From Paenibacillus sp. KS-LC4 (GTDB lineage: Bacteria > Bacillota > Bacilli > Paenibacillales > Paenibacillaceae), in assembly GCF_036894955.1 (NCBI RefSeq), contig NZ_CP145905.1:689501-753500 (forward strand): a stretch of DNA of 64,000 bases, in the 5' to 3' direction. The translations under genes were made by a program, and so were the position numbers. This document shows positions 18,107 to 27,364 of this stretch, in pieces. The notes below the pieces were generated by a model. The model had not been told where the DNA came from and did no database searches. It worked only from the letters and a program-made list of their open reading frames with translations. How positions within the stretch are numbered: position 1 is the stretch's first letter; the number at the start of each line of letters is the position of its first letter.

Positions 18107-20083
18107 ATGCGAATCAAGTGGTGCTTCCTGGCCATCCTTGCGATGTGGGTATTCAGCACGGGCATTGTGCAAACGGCACACGCTGGAGACGATACCGCTG
18201 CTGCTGCGAAGCTGATTGCAAGAGACGGAGCAGGCGTGTATTCCGTCAACTATAACATGGCGATTCTGGAGGACAAGGAAGGCTCATGGAGCCTGACGGA
18301 TGTGCAGTCGCCGAAGTTGCAGAATCAGTTCGTGCCGGTCGAGGGCAAAAGCTCCTTTGGCTACACCAGATCTGTGTACTGGATGAAAATTACAATTCGT
18401 AATGAATCCAGAAGCGAATACTGGCAGCTGAGCCTGCAAAACCCGCTTATGGATCACTTTAACGTGTATTCGTCCGCCGAAGTGAAACGGATTCGACATC
18501 ACTACCCTTCATACAGCCTTCAATTGCCTGCCCACTTGGATACAACAATTTATATGCGGTTCGAGACGCCTGGCCCCTTTATTATTCCGATGCGTCTAAC
18601 GGAGCCCGATGCGATATATGAAAAAACATCCTTGGAATTTGTGCTGTACGGCCTGTATTATGGCATTATTTTGACCATTGTCATGTACATGCTGTCGCTT
18701 TATGCTTCTATTCGCAATTCATCATATATCTTCTATGTTCTATATATTTTATGCTACAGCGCCTCTCAATTCGTCTGGGACGGACTGGCGCTGCAACTGC
18801 TCGGAGAAAACTGGTTTACGACCGGGGGCGGCGGTATTCTTTTTGCAAGCCCTGTAAGCACGTATGAGTTCTTTTTTGTTCTGAGCATCTGGTTCGGCTT
18901 TATTGCAACTCGGAGGATTTTAAAGCCGGTCGCGTTTTCTCCGTTTCTGGACCGTTTATGCCGTGTCATGATCTGGTTGTGCCCGGTCGGGGCAATCGGC
19001 AACGCATTTTTTTATATGTATGGCCTGTCGTTCATCTGGTTCAGCTTCAAAATTACCGCCATCCTTATGCTTCCGGTTATAGTCGTGGGCTGCGCTCTGC
19101 GGGGCAGCTGGCTTGGTCGTCATTTGACGATCGCCATATTGCCGCTGTATGCCATTGCATTGCCAAGCTCACTGCTTTCAACTGGCGTATTGCCCGATAA
19201 TCTGTTTACCCATTTTGGGATGCAATTTGGATCAGTCATCGAGTTTATCATCATGTCGATTGTTCTATATGAGCAGGTCGCTCAAATGCGCGAGAAGCAG
19301 CATCGCGTGCAGAAGGAGCTGGCGAATACGCTCGCCAACTGGAACAAGACGCTAAAAATAAAGGTAGAGGAGCAGACAAAAAGCCTAAAGCGCTCCAATG
19401 ACGAGCTGATTCTCGCCGAGCAATCCCGCACACGGCTGCTGCAGAACATTTCACATGATATCCGAGGGCCCCTCAACTATGTTCAGGGAGGCATTCAGGC
19501 GCTAAAGCAAAGGCTGATTCAGGAGCCTGAGCGACAGCAGGAGATTTTAGATAATGTGTATGGCAAGGTTATCGAGGTTAACCATTTTCTGGACGAAATG
19601 AATCGGATTGAAGAGGGAGAAAGCCCTCAGAGCTTGGAGATGGTAATGTTTGCAGAGTGGATTGACGATATTTTCGCTGAAATGGCGGCTGATATTCGTT
19701 ATGGCAATTTGCGATGCGAAACCATTGTGAAGGTGCAGGAGGATGCGGATGTACTTATTGCCCCGCATGCCATCAAGCGAGCTATTGTGAACCTTGTGCA
19801 CAATGCGTGCAAGTTTACTCCCACTGGCGGATTAATCGTTCTAAAGGCCACGCAAGATGACCACTGGGTAACGTTGACGGTAGAGGATGCTGGGAAAGGC
19901 ATCGCTGCAGAGCGCCTTCCGTTTATATTTCACCGGCATTACATGGAGGATAAGATGAGCGGACGCGGTCTTGGCCTTGCCATAACGAAGGAAATAATTG
20001 AGCGTCATGGCGGCCAAATCAGCGTCTGGAGCGCCGAGGGAAGAGGCAGTCGCTTTTCCTTCACCATTCCGAAGGTCCAGTAG
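18107..20083 (+). CDS. Sensor histidine kinase with 7TMR-DISM sensory module
   Basis: This 658-residue membrane kinase has a signal peptide (1-27) and an extracellular 7TMR-DISMED2-type beta domain (about 40-165, with SVYWMKITIRN and YWQLSLQNP). Seven transmembrane helices (about 185-400), a coiled segment, and HisKA with NISHDIRGPLNYVQ (phospho-acceptor His near 452) follow. The ATPase domain has NLVHNACKF, DAGKGI and GRGLGLAI. DISM domains often bind carbohydrate-like ligands, but the signal here is unknown. ATG 18107 follows AAGAGG; the longer frame from 18074 has no ribosome site and spoils the signal peptide. Its probable partner regulator is encoded tail to tail, not in an operon. Confidence 0.92.
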   Translation: MRIKWCFLAILAMWVFSTGIVQTAHAGDDTAAAAKLIARDGAGVYSVNYNMAILEDKEGSWSLTDVQSPKLQNQFVPVEGKSSFGYTRSVYWMKITIRNESRSEYWQLSLQNPLMDHFNVYSSAEVKRIRHHYPSYSLQLPAHLDTTIYMRFETPGPFIIPMRLTEPDAIYEKTSLEFVLYGLYYGIILTIVMYMLSLYASIRNSSYIFYVLYILCYSASQFVWDGLALQLLGENWFTTGGGGILFASPVSTYEFFFVLSIWFGFIATRRILKPVAFSPFLDRLCRVMIWLCPVGAIGNAFFYMYGLSFIWFSFKITAILMLPVIVVGCALRGSWLGRHLTIAILPLYAIALPSSLLSTGVLPDNLFTHFGMQFGSVIEFIIMSIVLYEQVAQMREKQHRVQKELANTLANWNKTLKIKVEEQTKSLKRSNDELILAEQSRTRLLQNISHDIRGPLNYVQGGIQALKQRLIQEPERQQEILDNVYGKVIEVNHFLDEMNRIEEGESPQSLEMVMFAEWIDDIFAEMAADIRYGNLRCETIVKVQEDADVLIAPHAIKRAIVNLVHNACKFTPTGGLIVLKATQDDHWVTLTVEDAGKGIAAERLPFIFHRHYMEDKMSGRGLGLAITKEIIERHGGQISVWSAEGRGSRFSFTIPKVQ

Positions 20084-20211
20084 TTGTCCGAACCGGCATT
20101 GTTTACTGGTCTCGACTATGAAGACATAGAGCGGCCCCATGCCCCATGCTTGAATTTGGCGCAGCTTTTGCGTTTTGCAAGTGCTCAGTGCAGCGGGCTA
20201 TTACGAAGTGG

Positions 20212-20925
20212 CTATGACGAAGTCATCGGCTCAAATTTGTATCCAAATCCCTTTAAGGTGTGAATATATTTCAGACTTGAGGCATCTGGTTCTATTTTTT
20301 TGCGGAGATTATAGATTTGCGTTTTGATTACATCTGGATTGTATGCGGCTTGATCGCTCCAGACCAGCTCGTACAGTTGCCTGGGGTGATAAACTCTGCG
20401 CGGATTCCGAGCCAGAACGATGAGCAGATGAAACTCCTTGGCCATCAGAAGGACAGGCGTCTTCCCGACACATACTGTAAGGCGCTCCAAATCGATTTCC
20501 AGTCCAGGAAAGCTAAGCTGGTTTCCCTGACTTTGCGGATTTTTGTATGTATGCAAAAGCTGGCTCCAGCGCAAGTGCGCGTTGACTCTTGCCAGCAATT
20601 CCAGATGATCAAAGGGCTTGGTGATATAATCGTCGCCGCCAGCCTGAAGCGACTGCAGCCTCTGCTCCCGCTCGGTATTGCCTGTCAGGAACAAAATAGG
20701 CTGATCATATAAGCCGCGAACACGGCGGCATAATTCCACGCCATCCATCCCAGGCATCGACAAATCCATAATAATCAGATCGGGCTGAGGCCCGCCCTCC
20801 TTCAAATATTTCAGACATTGTTCCCCGTCATACGCCTGCCATACCTCAAAGCCTTCCGCTGACAAAAAGATGCTCAGCATATCCTGAATTTCGCGGTCGT
20901 CATCTACCGTCAGAATCGTTGTCAC
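20212..20925 (-). CDS. OmpR/PhoB-family response regulator
   Basis: This 237-residue response regulator has a receiver domain (DDD acidic pocket at residues 8-10, phospho-acceptor Asp near 53 in LIIMDLSMPG, conserved Lys in TKPFD). A winged-helix DNA-binding domain follows (RNPRRVYHPRQLYELVW, then IYNLRKKIEP and LKGFGYKFEP). It lies tail to tail with the DISM kinase, 128 bases apart, and is the only regulator close enough to be its partner. It is divergent from the giant SLH-protein gene at 21148, which it may control. Both links are inference from position. Confidence 0.92.
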   Translation of the reverse strand: MTTILTVDDDREIQDMLSIFLSAEGFEVWQAYDGEQCLKYLKEGGPQPDLIIMDLSMPGMDGVELCRRVRGLYDQPILFLTGNTEREQRLQSLQAGGDDYITKPFDHLELLARVNAHLRWSQLLHTYKNPQSQGNQLSFPGLEIDLERLTVCVGKTPVLLMAKEFHLLIVLARNPRRVYHPRQLYELVWSDQAAYNPDVIKTQIYNLRKKIEPDASSLKYIHTLKGFGYKFEPMTSS

Positions 20926-21147
20926 TGTTGCAGCCCCCTATGCGGCAAGCCTTTGCAATAGGCCATACTCATTTTTTCTGCCGCGATTCTATTCTATATT
21001 AGCGGCTGGATCTCACCCAGGCAACAGGGAGATGAGATCTGATTGCGGCATTTTACCTCTATTTCACCTCGCTTCGATAAAATGGAACAAAACAGCCTGC
21101 CATTCGACAAAAATGAGCGAGTGGAACAGGGGAGACGGGGAATTGGC

Positions 21148-24100
21148 ATGATATCGGTAATGTCGCTTAAGATTAAAAAGTGGATAGGCTTGCTTCTTGT
21201 TGTTACTATGCTCACTAGCTTGATGCCTGGTTACGGTACAGCCAGTGCAGCAACGAAAGAAGCGGAGGCTGAGCTTGCAGCCGCCTTGTCGACAATGCTT
21301 GCAAATGGCGGAACCTCCGGAATACCGGACGCTCCGGTCGCACAGCCAAGCGATATTTCTGGAAATTGGGCACAAGGGCAAATTGAAGATTGGATCGACA
21401 AGCAGCTCATATTCGGTTTCCCAGACGGGACGTTCAAGCCGAATAACAAAATTAGCCGCGCAGAGCTGGCGGCGATTATTAACCGAGCGTTTAGCTTCTC
21501 GGAGCAAGCATCAAGCGCGTTCAACGACGTCCCTGCGGCCAAGTGGTATTCAGCGGACATTGCCAAGGCGCAGGCAGCAGGCTATATGCAAGGAGACGGT
21601 AATGGCTCCTTCCGCCCCGATGCCCCCGTTTCGCGTCAGGAGGCCGCAGTCGTTCTGGCCAAGCTGCTCAAGCTGGATACAGCAGGCTCAGACTCCGCCG
21701 ATAAATTTGGGGATAGCAACAAGATATCCGCATGGAGCAAAGGGGCAGTCAGCGCTGCGTTGAATGACGGTTTAATCAACGGTTACGGCGATCATACATT
21801 CAGACCCACTCAGCCAATTAGCCGGGCAGAGACCGTCGTTATTCTGGATCGGGCGCTAAAGATGGCGACTGGTGGAACGGATACCGCCGACTTGCCCACT
21901 GCATTGATTAAGGCTGGTACATACGGCCCCGAGAATAGAAAGGCAACCTATGCCGGCGATTTGACAATCGACGCGCCTGATGTCGTCCTTCGCAACGTGA
22001 CCATTACAGGCAATCTGGTGCTCGGGGAGGGAATTGGCGAGGGCGATGTCACGCTGGATGGTGTCACTGTACTAGGAACAACAACTGTGAAGGGCGGCGG
22101 CAAAAACAGCATTCATCTGCTCGATTCCGCTCTCACACGAATTATTATTACGAAGGTAAACGGCCAGGTGAGGGTCGTAATTGAAGGCTCTACAGCCGTC
22201 GATCAAGCAACGGTAACAACGGGAGCCACGCTGCAGGTTGTGGGCGGAGGCGGTGCCAGCTTCGGCACTGTAGAGGTTTCCACAGCCGGGGAAGTAACGC
22301 TTAGCGGGAACTTCCCGAACGTAGTCCTCGTCGCATCGGCAACGGTCACGATTACGGACGGAAGCGTCGACAATTTGACGCTGACGGATCTCGCTGCGGG
22401 AGCAAAAATTGAAGTGAACGAAACGGCGAAAGTATCCAGCCTCAATGTGGGCTCTGCGGCTACCATTTCCGGGCAAGGTGCAATCACAAACGCTACGATT
22501 ACGGCAACGGGTGTCACGATGGCGCAAAAACCAGATAAGGTCGCGATTGCGCAGAGCATCTCCGCACAAATCGGCGGGCAGACGGTGCAGGGGACACTTG
22601 TGTCGAGCGGATCGTCTGGGTCGTCTGGGTCAACGACAACCGCATCACCCGGACCTACCTCGTCGCCTGCACCGACTGAACCACCTGTGTCGACGGCGAC
22701 GCCTATATCGGTAACGGTAAGCAATCCATCAACGGCTGGACTCACCATTTCGCTTGTTCCGCCGTTGCCTGGTCTTACAACGGGGGATCTGGTTCTGACA
22801 AATCCGGAGGGGTACACCATTTTTAACTCTGCCTTGAGTACGACCGATAATGGCTCAACCTATCAATATTCGGGCATATTTCGGGGTGGAGATACGTATG
22901 CGCTGTCCATCGCCAAGTCCGGCTACAGCTTCGGCAGCAGTAAAACAATTGCAATACCGGATCTGACGGCTTTCACAGGTGCGATACTCAGTCCGGACGG
23001 CGGGAAGGTGACGCTGCTCTTCACGAAAGAGCTTGCGCGCTTGTCCGTATCGCCCGCAGGTTTTGCCGTCAAATCCGGCGGAGAGGCAGTCGCGATCGTC
23101 TCAGCGGAGAAAGTTTCCGGGGCGCGCGTCGATCTCACATTGGCCTCGGAGATAGGTGCCGATCATTTTGAACTGTCGTATACGCCGGGGGCGGTTACCT
23201 CGACTGACAGCAAGCCTCTCGTAGCCTTCAAGGCAACCAGCATTATGGATGGAACGACAGCGGCGGGCATCGTGAATTACAGCAAGCTGGAAGGGAAATC
23301 GGCTGCTGAAGCAGCAGACGCGCTGCAAGAGCAGAATGGCGGCTCCTTGACCGGAGCGGAAATCGGAACGGCTCTATTGGAGGGCGGTTATTCGGGCATT
23401 GATGTCGTTAAAATGCTAAGTGAGGAAAATTATTTCCCTTACCCCGATACGACCGCTATATTCCTGATTGAACAAGGGTACGGCGTTACCAATGCTCTGA
23501 TTACGCTGGAGGAAGCAGGCTTGATTAGCTTGGGGAATAGCGGATTCGGCAAGGCGATGAAGCATATGGGAATTACGGCCAAGGATCTATTTCAGGCGAT
23601 GAAATTCAAGGGGTATGGTATCAACACAGCCTATGAGGAATCGGGCTACTTCGATAATAACGAGAGGTATGCGGCGCTGCGACAAGTATTCGGCTTGACG
23701 GAAGAGGAACTGGCAGCCTTCCTGAACGAAAAATTCGTTTCTGCCCGTGAAGCGGCGGCCGTGATGCAAGCGAGCAAGGCCAGCACGCCATCTTCCATTG
23801 TGACGGCGCTGCAGCGCGCGAACTATACGGAGGAGCAGGTCGGTGAAATTCTGAAGTCGGCGGATTTGTTCAACGTCAACGCGTATCGTGCAGTGGCACT
23901 GCTGCTCGACGCAGGCTTTAATATGCATGCAGCTTCCAAAATCATGAAAGATTACTACGGAGCAAGCGCTGACCAGATCGTAGCCGCGCTTGCATTAAGA
24001 GGCATGACGTTCGCGGAGATCGTTGAGGTCATCGGCAGCGGCACGCTCGGCTTTACGCAGGAAGAACGGTGGGCAGGACTTCGTGCCGCTTACACAACGA

Positions 24101-27100
24101 AGCAGGTCGCCGCACAGTATTTGAAGTGGGAATGGACCGCTTCCGAGCTCATCTCCTATCTGGCGAATGCCCATTATCCGGCCGAGGAAGTCGAGGAGGC
24201 GGTCTCGACCGTTTATAGCGGGAGCAGATTCCTGGACGGCTCAATTGAAGCCATGCTATGGGACAACTACACGATTAGTGAAGTCGCAGCCGGGATGAAG
24301 CGTTCCGGCGATAGCATTAAAGTGGTCGCTGAACTGCTCGCCTCCAAGGGCTACAAAAACATTTTCTCCGCTGGAGACGAGGAAGAAACGATTGTGGATA
24401 TGCTGCTTAAGGCTGGCTTTAGCGTTATCGAAATTGCCCAGTATTTGCGGCCGTTTGGCAGCAGGCAAGATAGCATGTCTACAGATGAGATGGGCAGAGT
24501 TCTGCTGCAGTTTAAGGATGCTGGCTTCACGGCAGTCGAGCTGACGAATCTCATGTCCGAGATGATTCGCTATTCGAGCTTGCGTTCAGGAGGCGCAGAA
24601 AGCTTTGTCATCCTCATGTACGATATGACGGATTTGACAACGGATACCGGGCGGACGCTGACCAAATTCAGCGCTGACGATATCCCCCGCGTATTGGCGG
24701 CAAGAGGTCTTGAACCGAAGGAAATGAAAAGATATTTATCTTATCGCTTCGCCACTTCATTGCAAATTGCCGAGCTTCTGAAGACGAGCTTCTCTTTCGA
24801 TGCGGCCGAGCTTCTGGAGGTTATTCGAACGTCGAATAGCGCGTTTTGCGGATCTGCTTGCAGAGTGAATGAATTGCTGCGAATTATTAAGGCTTCGTAC
24901 AGCGATTTGACTTATGAAGAGGCCGCATCGGTTTTGTACAGCTCCGGATTTTCCTCCAATTTTGGTGCAGGGGTGTTCAATAGCGACCTGATTAACGGAG
25001 TTCGGGAAGTGTATGGCGGGAATCCCAATCTCGTACCCATGTTTAGGAGGCTGGGCGAGCCGCTGGGGAGCCTTATCAATTTGTCCGCATATTCAAATTA
25101 CAGTTCAAGTTCTTGGAGATCAAACGGCTATACGGCCATTGAGGTTCTCCCCTACCTGCTTCTTGGTTCTGTTGGCAATCTTCAGGATCTGAAAAACGCA
25201 GGCTATAGCCTGGAGGAGATTGTGCTCGCTGCGAATAAAGTATATGGCGAATCTGGGGTTACGAACGTCACCGCAACCGGCCTGTACTCGGCAGAGGAAA
25301 TTGCTGATGCCGCTGCCGCAGTGCTCGGTCAGGACTCCAAGGCGACGATGGCGAGGCAAATGCGAGACAACCATGGCTGGGCATACGATACGGCAAACGC
25401 GCTTCGCACAAGCTATGATGTGACCGATCCGGTTGAAAGCGCGATGCTGCTTCAGGGCGCCGGTTATTCACAAAATGAAGTGCTCGGCGGTATCTTTTAC
25501 GCCTTCTGCGCCGGCAACGCCTTTTCTGAAGGAACCTATGCGACGCTGAACGCCGTCATAAGGAGCCTGTACAGCGAGGTTACTGATCCACTTGCTTTAA
25601 GCTTAAATATCGCGGATGCAACGTCGCCTACCAAAGGCGTTAATATCTTCCGAACGATCGGCTATACGCCGGTACAGATTGTCACGGTCCTTAAGGAACA
25701 GTATCAGCTCTCCAGCAGAGACGCGCTTAGAGTGTACCTGAATGCCGGAGGTGCCACGCCGATTACAATTCTGACGGCCATATCATCCGTATTCAACGTC
25801 GAAGCCGCATCCTTTGTCACCTCACAAGAGAAGACGGATGGCAAAGACGCGTATATGACAAGAAAGCTGCTTAGCAGCAACTACGGCTATACCGATGAGC
25901 TGGCTATCGCAAAGGCGCTAGCGGATGGCGGCTACTCGCAGGAGCAAGTGCTGGCGGCCATGTTCCATCAGTCTGGCAACCGTAATATACTGGTCGCTAG
26001 CATCCTGAAGCAAAATTACAGCGTTACCGACCTTGGTGTCGTCTCCACGTGGCTTCGTAATCTCGGAGAGTCCACGAGCAGCACCTACCAGGCGCTGCGA
26101 AGCGTCTACCCTGATGCTAGCACGGGCGATGTCATCACCAAAATGACGGAGAGCGGGTACAGCATCTATACGATATTCGGCCAGCTTCTGGATCGGCCAG
26201 AAAGCGATGCCAAGAACGATTCGACAATTGCCGCCGTACGCGGACTCGGTTTAGAAGCCAAATATGCGATGGGCATGCTTCAGGGCTGGGGCTACTCGCT
26301 CAAGGATCGATTCTCGAAGCTGCGGACGACAGGCGGTTATACATTTGAAGAATTAGGGGAAGCGATGAAGGCCAGTGGCGAAACGGGGCTTTCGGTGGCA
26401 GCTGCGATGGCGAGCCTGCGATACAGCATACAGGAAGTCGCGCCAATCGTTTACGCTATGGATACCCGCTATCAGGTGCTCGCTCTTTACTTGTACGGAG
26501 CGGGCTGGTATGATCCCGCCGTTCTGGCGATGGGGCTGCTGGAGGTTGGATGCCCTCCTGAGGACATTATCACGGAGCTTAAGTCAATGGTGGACGAACT
26601 GCTGCTGGACTATGTGTTCCTTAAAAAGATCGAGGCGCCAATTCCGAACTGGACGTCGACTTACATGGCAATACGGCTCTCCTGGACGGATATGTCAATG
26701 AACGAGCTGGCTCAAAGCCTTATCAAGGCGGTTGATAATGACGAATACAGGGAAACCGACCTGTTCTGGGGCTTGCGGGCACTAGTCGAGATCGGGCTCT
26801 TCGATCAGATCAAGGCCGATCTGCCAGCAGACGCCGGGGACTACCTATACGGTCGCAACGACGGCATTCCGTTTATGGTTTTGAAGGAATCGGGACTTAG
26901 CGCGAATCGGGCAGCGGGACTGATGCACGACTTGGGCATTCAATGGCAGCCTGCCATCATGTTCCTTATCCAGGCTAATTACAGCTCAAGTGATATTGCG
27001 TCCGCCTTCTTCTCTCACTATTCCCTGGATGTCCTCCTCTCCGTTGCGGAAATTATCGCTACGATTGCTACGAGCGTCAGCGACGGAAAATGGAGCAATA

Positions 27101-27204
27101 TTTTAAAAATACTCAAAATCGTAGGACAGGTTGCCTTCAACGTCGGAATGAAAAACTATCACACCGATTTCAGCGGTAATCCCGACCGGGCGAGTACCGG
27201 CTAG
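21148..27204 (+). CDS. Giant SLH-anchored surface protein with a long helical-repeat body
   Basis: The protein has 2018 residues. A signal peptide (ending ASA) is followed by three SLH domains (about 67-240: FKPNNKISRAELAAIINRAF, FRPDAPVSRQEAAVVLAKL and FRPTQPISRAETVVILDRA). A parallel beta-helix-like region follows (about 258-485, e.g. VVLRNVTITGNLVLGEGIG), then a Ser/Thr/Pro linker and Ig-like domains to about 700. About 1230 residues of degenerate helical repeats come next. Each repeat is about 32-36 residues, with pieces such as GYSQEQVLAAMF, YTEEQVGEILK and YSVTDLGVVSTWL. I do not recognise this repeat body. The SLH/beta-helix part matches that of the 959-residue protein at 48205. ATG 21148 with GGGGA upstream is preferred over an in-frame TTG at 21043. 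A role in surface display or cell contact is inferred. Confidence 0.88.
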   Translation: MISVMSLKIKKWIGLLLVVTMLTSLMPGYGTASAATKEAEAELAAALSTMLANGGTSGIPDAPVAQPSDISGNWAQGQIEDWIDKQLIFGFPDGTFKPNNKISRAELAAIINRAFSFSEQASSAFNDVPAAKWYSADIAKAQAAGYMQGDGNGSFRPDAPVSRQEAAVVLAKLLKLDTAGSDSADKFGDSNKISAWSKGAVSAALNDGLINGYGDHTFRPTQPISRAETVVILDRALKMATGGTDTADLPTALIKAGTYGPENRKATYAGDLTIDAPDVVLRNVTITGNLVLGEGIGEGDVTLDGVTVLGTTTVKGGGKNSIHLLDSALTRIIITKVNGQVRVVIEGSTAVDQATVTTGATLQVVGGGGASFGTVEVSTAGEVTLSGNFPNVVLVASATVTITDGSVDNLTLTDLAAGAKIEVNETAKVSSLNVGSAATISGQGAITNATITATGVTMAQKPDKVAIAQSISAQIGGQTVQGTLVSSGSSGSSGSTTTASPGPTSSPAPTEPPVSTATPISVTVSNPSTAGLTISLVPPLPGLTTGDLVLTNPEGYTIFNSALSTTDNGSTYQYSGIFRGGDTYALSIAKSGYSFGSSKTIAIPDLTAFTGAILSPDGGKVTLLFTKELARLSVSPAGFAVKSGGEAVAIVSAEKVSGARVDLTLASEIGADHFELSYTPGAVTSTDSKPLVAFKATSIMDGTTAAGIVNYSKLEGKSAAEAADALQEQNGGSLTGAEIGTALLEGGYSGIDVVKMLSEENYFPYPDTTAIFLIEQGYGVTNALITLEEAGLISLGNSGFGKAMKHMGITAKDLFQAMKFKGYGINTAYEESGYFDNNERYAALRQVFGLTEEELAAFLNEKFVSAREAAAVMQASKASTPSSIVTALQRANYTEEQVGEILKSADLFNVNAYRAVALLLDAGFNMHAASKIMKDYYGASADQIVAALALRGMTFAEIVEVIGSGTLGFTQEERWAGLRAAYTTKQVAAQYLKWEWTASELISYLANAHYPAEEVEEAVSTVYSGSRFLDGSIEAMLWDNYTISEVAAGMKRSGDSIKVVAELLASKGYKNIFSAGDEEETIVDMLLKAGFSVIEIAQYLRPFGSRQDSMSTDEMGRVLLQFKDAGFTAVELTNLMSEMIRYSSLRSGGAESFVILMYDMTDLTTDTGRTLTKFSADDIPRVLAARGLEPKEMKRYLSYRFATSLQIAELLKTSFSFDAAELLEVIRTSNSAFCGSACRVNELLRIIKASYSDLTYEEAASVLYSSGFSSNFGAGVFNSDLINGVREVYGGNPNLVPMFRRLGEPLGSLINLSAYSNYSSSSWRSNGYTAIEVLPYLLLGSVGNLQDLKNAGYSLEEIVLAANKVYGESGVTNVTATGLYSAEEIADAAAAVLGQDSKATMARQMRDNHGWAYDTANALRTSYDVTDPVESAMLLQGAGYSQNEVLGGIFYAFCAGNAFSEGTYATLNAVIRSLYSEVTDPLALSLNIADATSPTKGVNIFRTIGYTPVQIVTVLKEQYQLSSRDALRVYLNAGGATPITILTAISSVFNVEAASFVTSQEKTDGKDAYMTRKLLSSNYGYTDELAIAKALADGGYSQEQVLAAMFHQSGNRNILVASILKQNYSVTDLGVVSTWLRNLGESTSSTYQALRSVYPDASTGDVITKMTESGYSIYTIFGQLLDRPESDAKNDSTIAAVRGLGLEAKYAMGMLQGWGYSLKDRFSKLRTTGGYTFEELGEAMKASGETGLSVAAAMASLRYSIQEVAPIVYAMDTRYQVLALYLYGAGWYDPAVLAMGLLEVGCPPEDIITELKSMVDELLLDYVFLKKIEAPIPNWTSTYMAIRLSWTDMSMNELAQSLIKAVDNDEYRETDLFWGLRALVEIGLFDQIKADLPADAGDYLYGRNDGIPFMVLKESGLSANRAAGLMHDLGIQWQPAIMFLIQANYSSSDIASAFFSHYSLDVLLSVAEIIATIATSVSDGKWSNILKILKIVGQVAFNVGMKNYHTDFSGNPDRASTG

Positions 27205-27264
27205 AAACTTGCTTTAAATATTTTTAGTCATTCAGCGCAGTACTAGGCACGTAGGGGTTAACAT

Positions 27265-27313
27265 AAAAAAGCAGCAGCCACAGGCCCGTTCAGCCCGTTG
27301 CTGCTGCTTTTTT
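27265..27313. terminator. Bidirectional terminator between convergent genes
   Basis: AAAAAAGCAGCAGC and GCTGCTGCTTTTTT form a strong stem with A and T tracts, between the giant SLH gene and fusion copy 3. Confidence 0.92.
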
Positions 27314-27364
27314 ATGGAGCTAAACATTTACCCCATTAGTCATATCCTTTAACCTATTAAATCA

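Noticed and set aside
22203..22820. 205-codon minus-strand frame opposite the giant SLH gene
   Set aside because: It mirrors the beta-helix and linker codons of the real gene. It is low in complexity and has no ribosome site.
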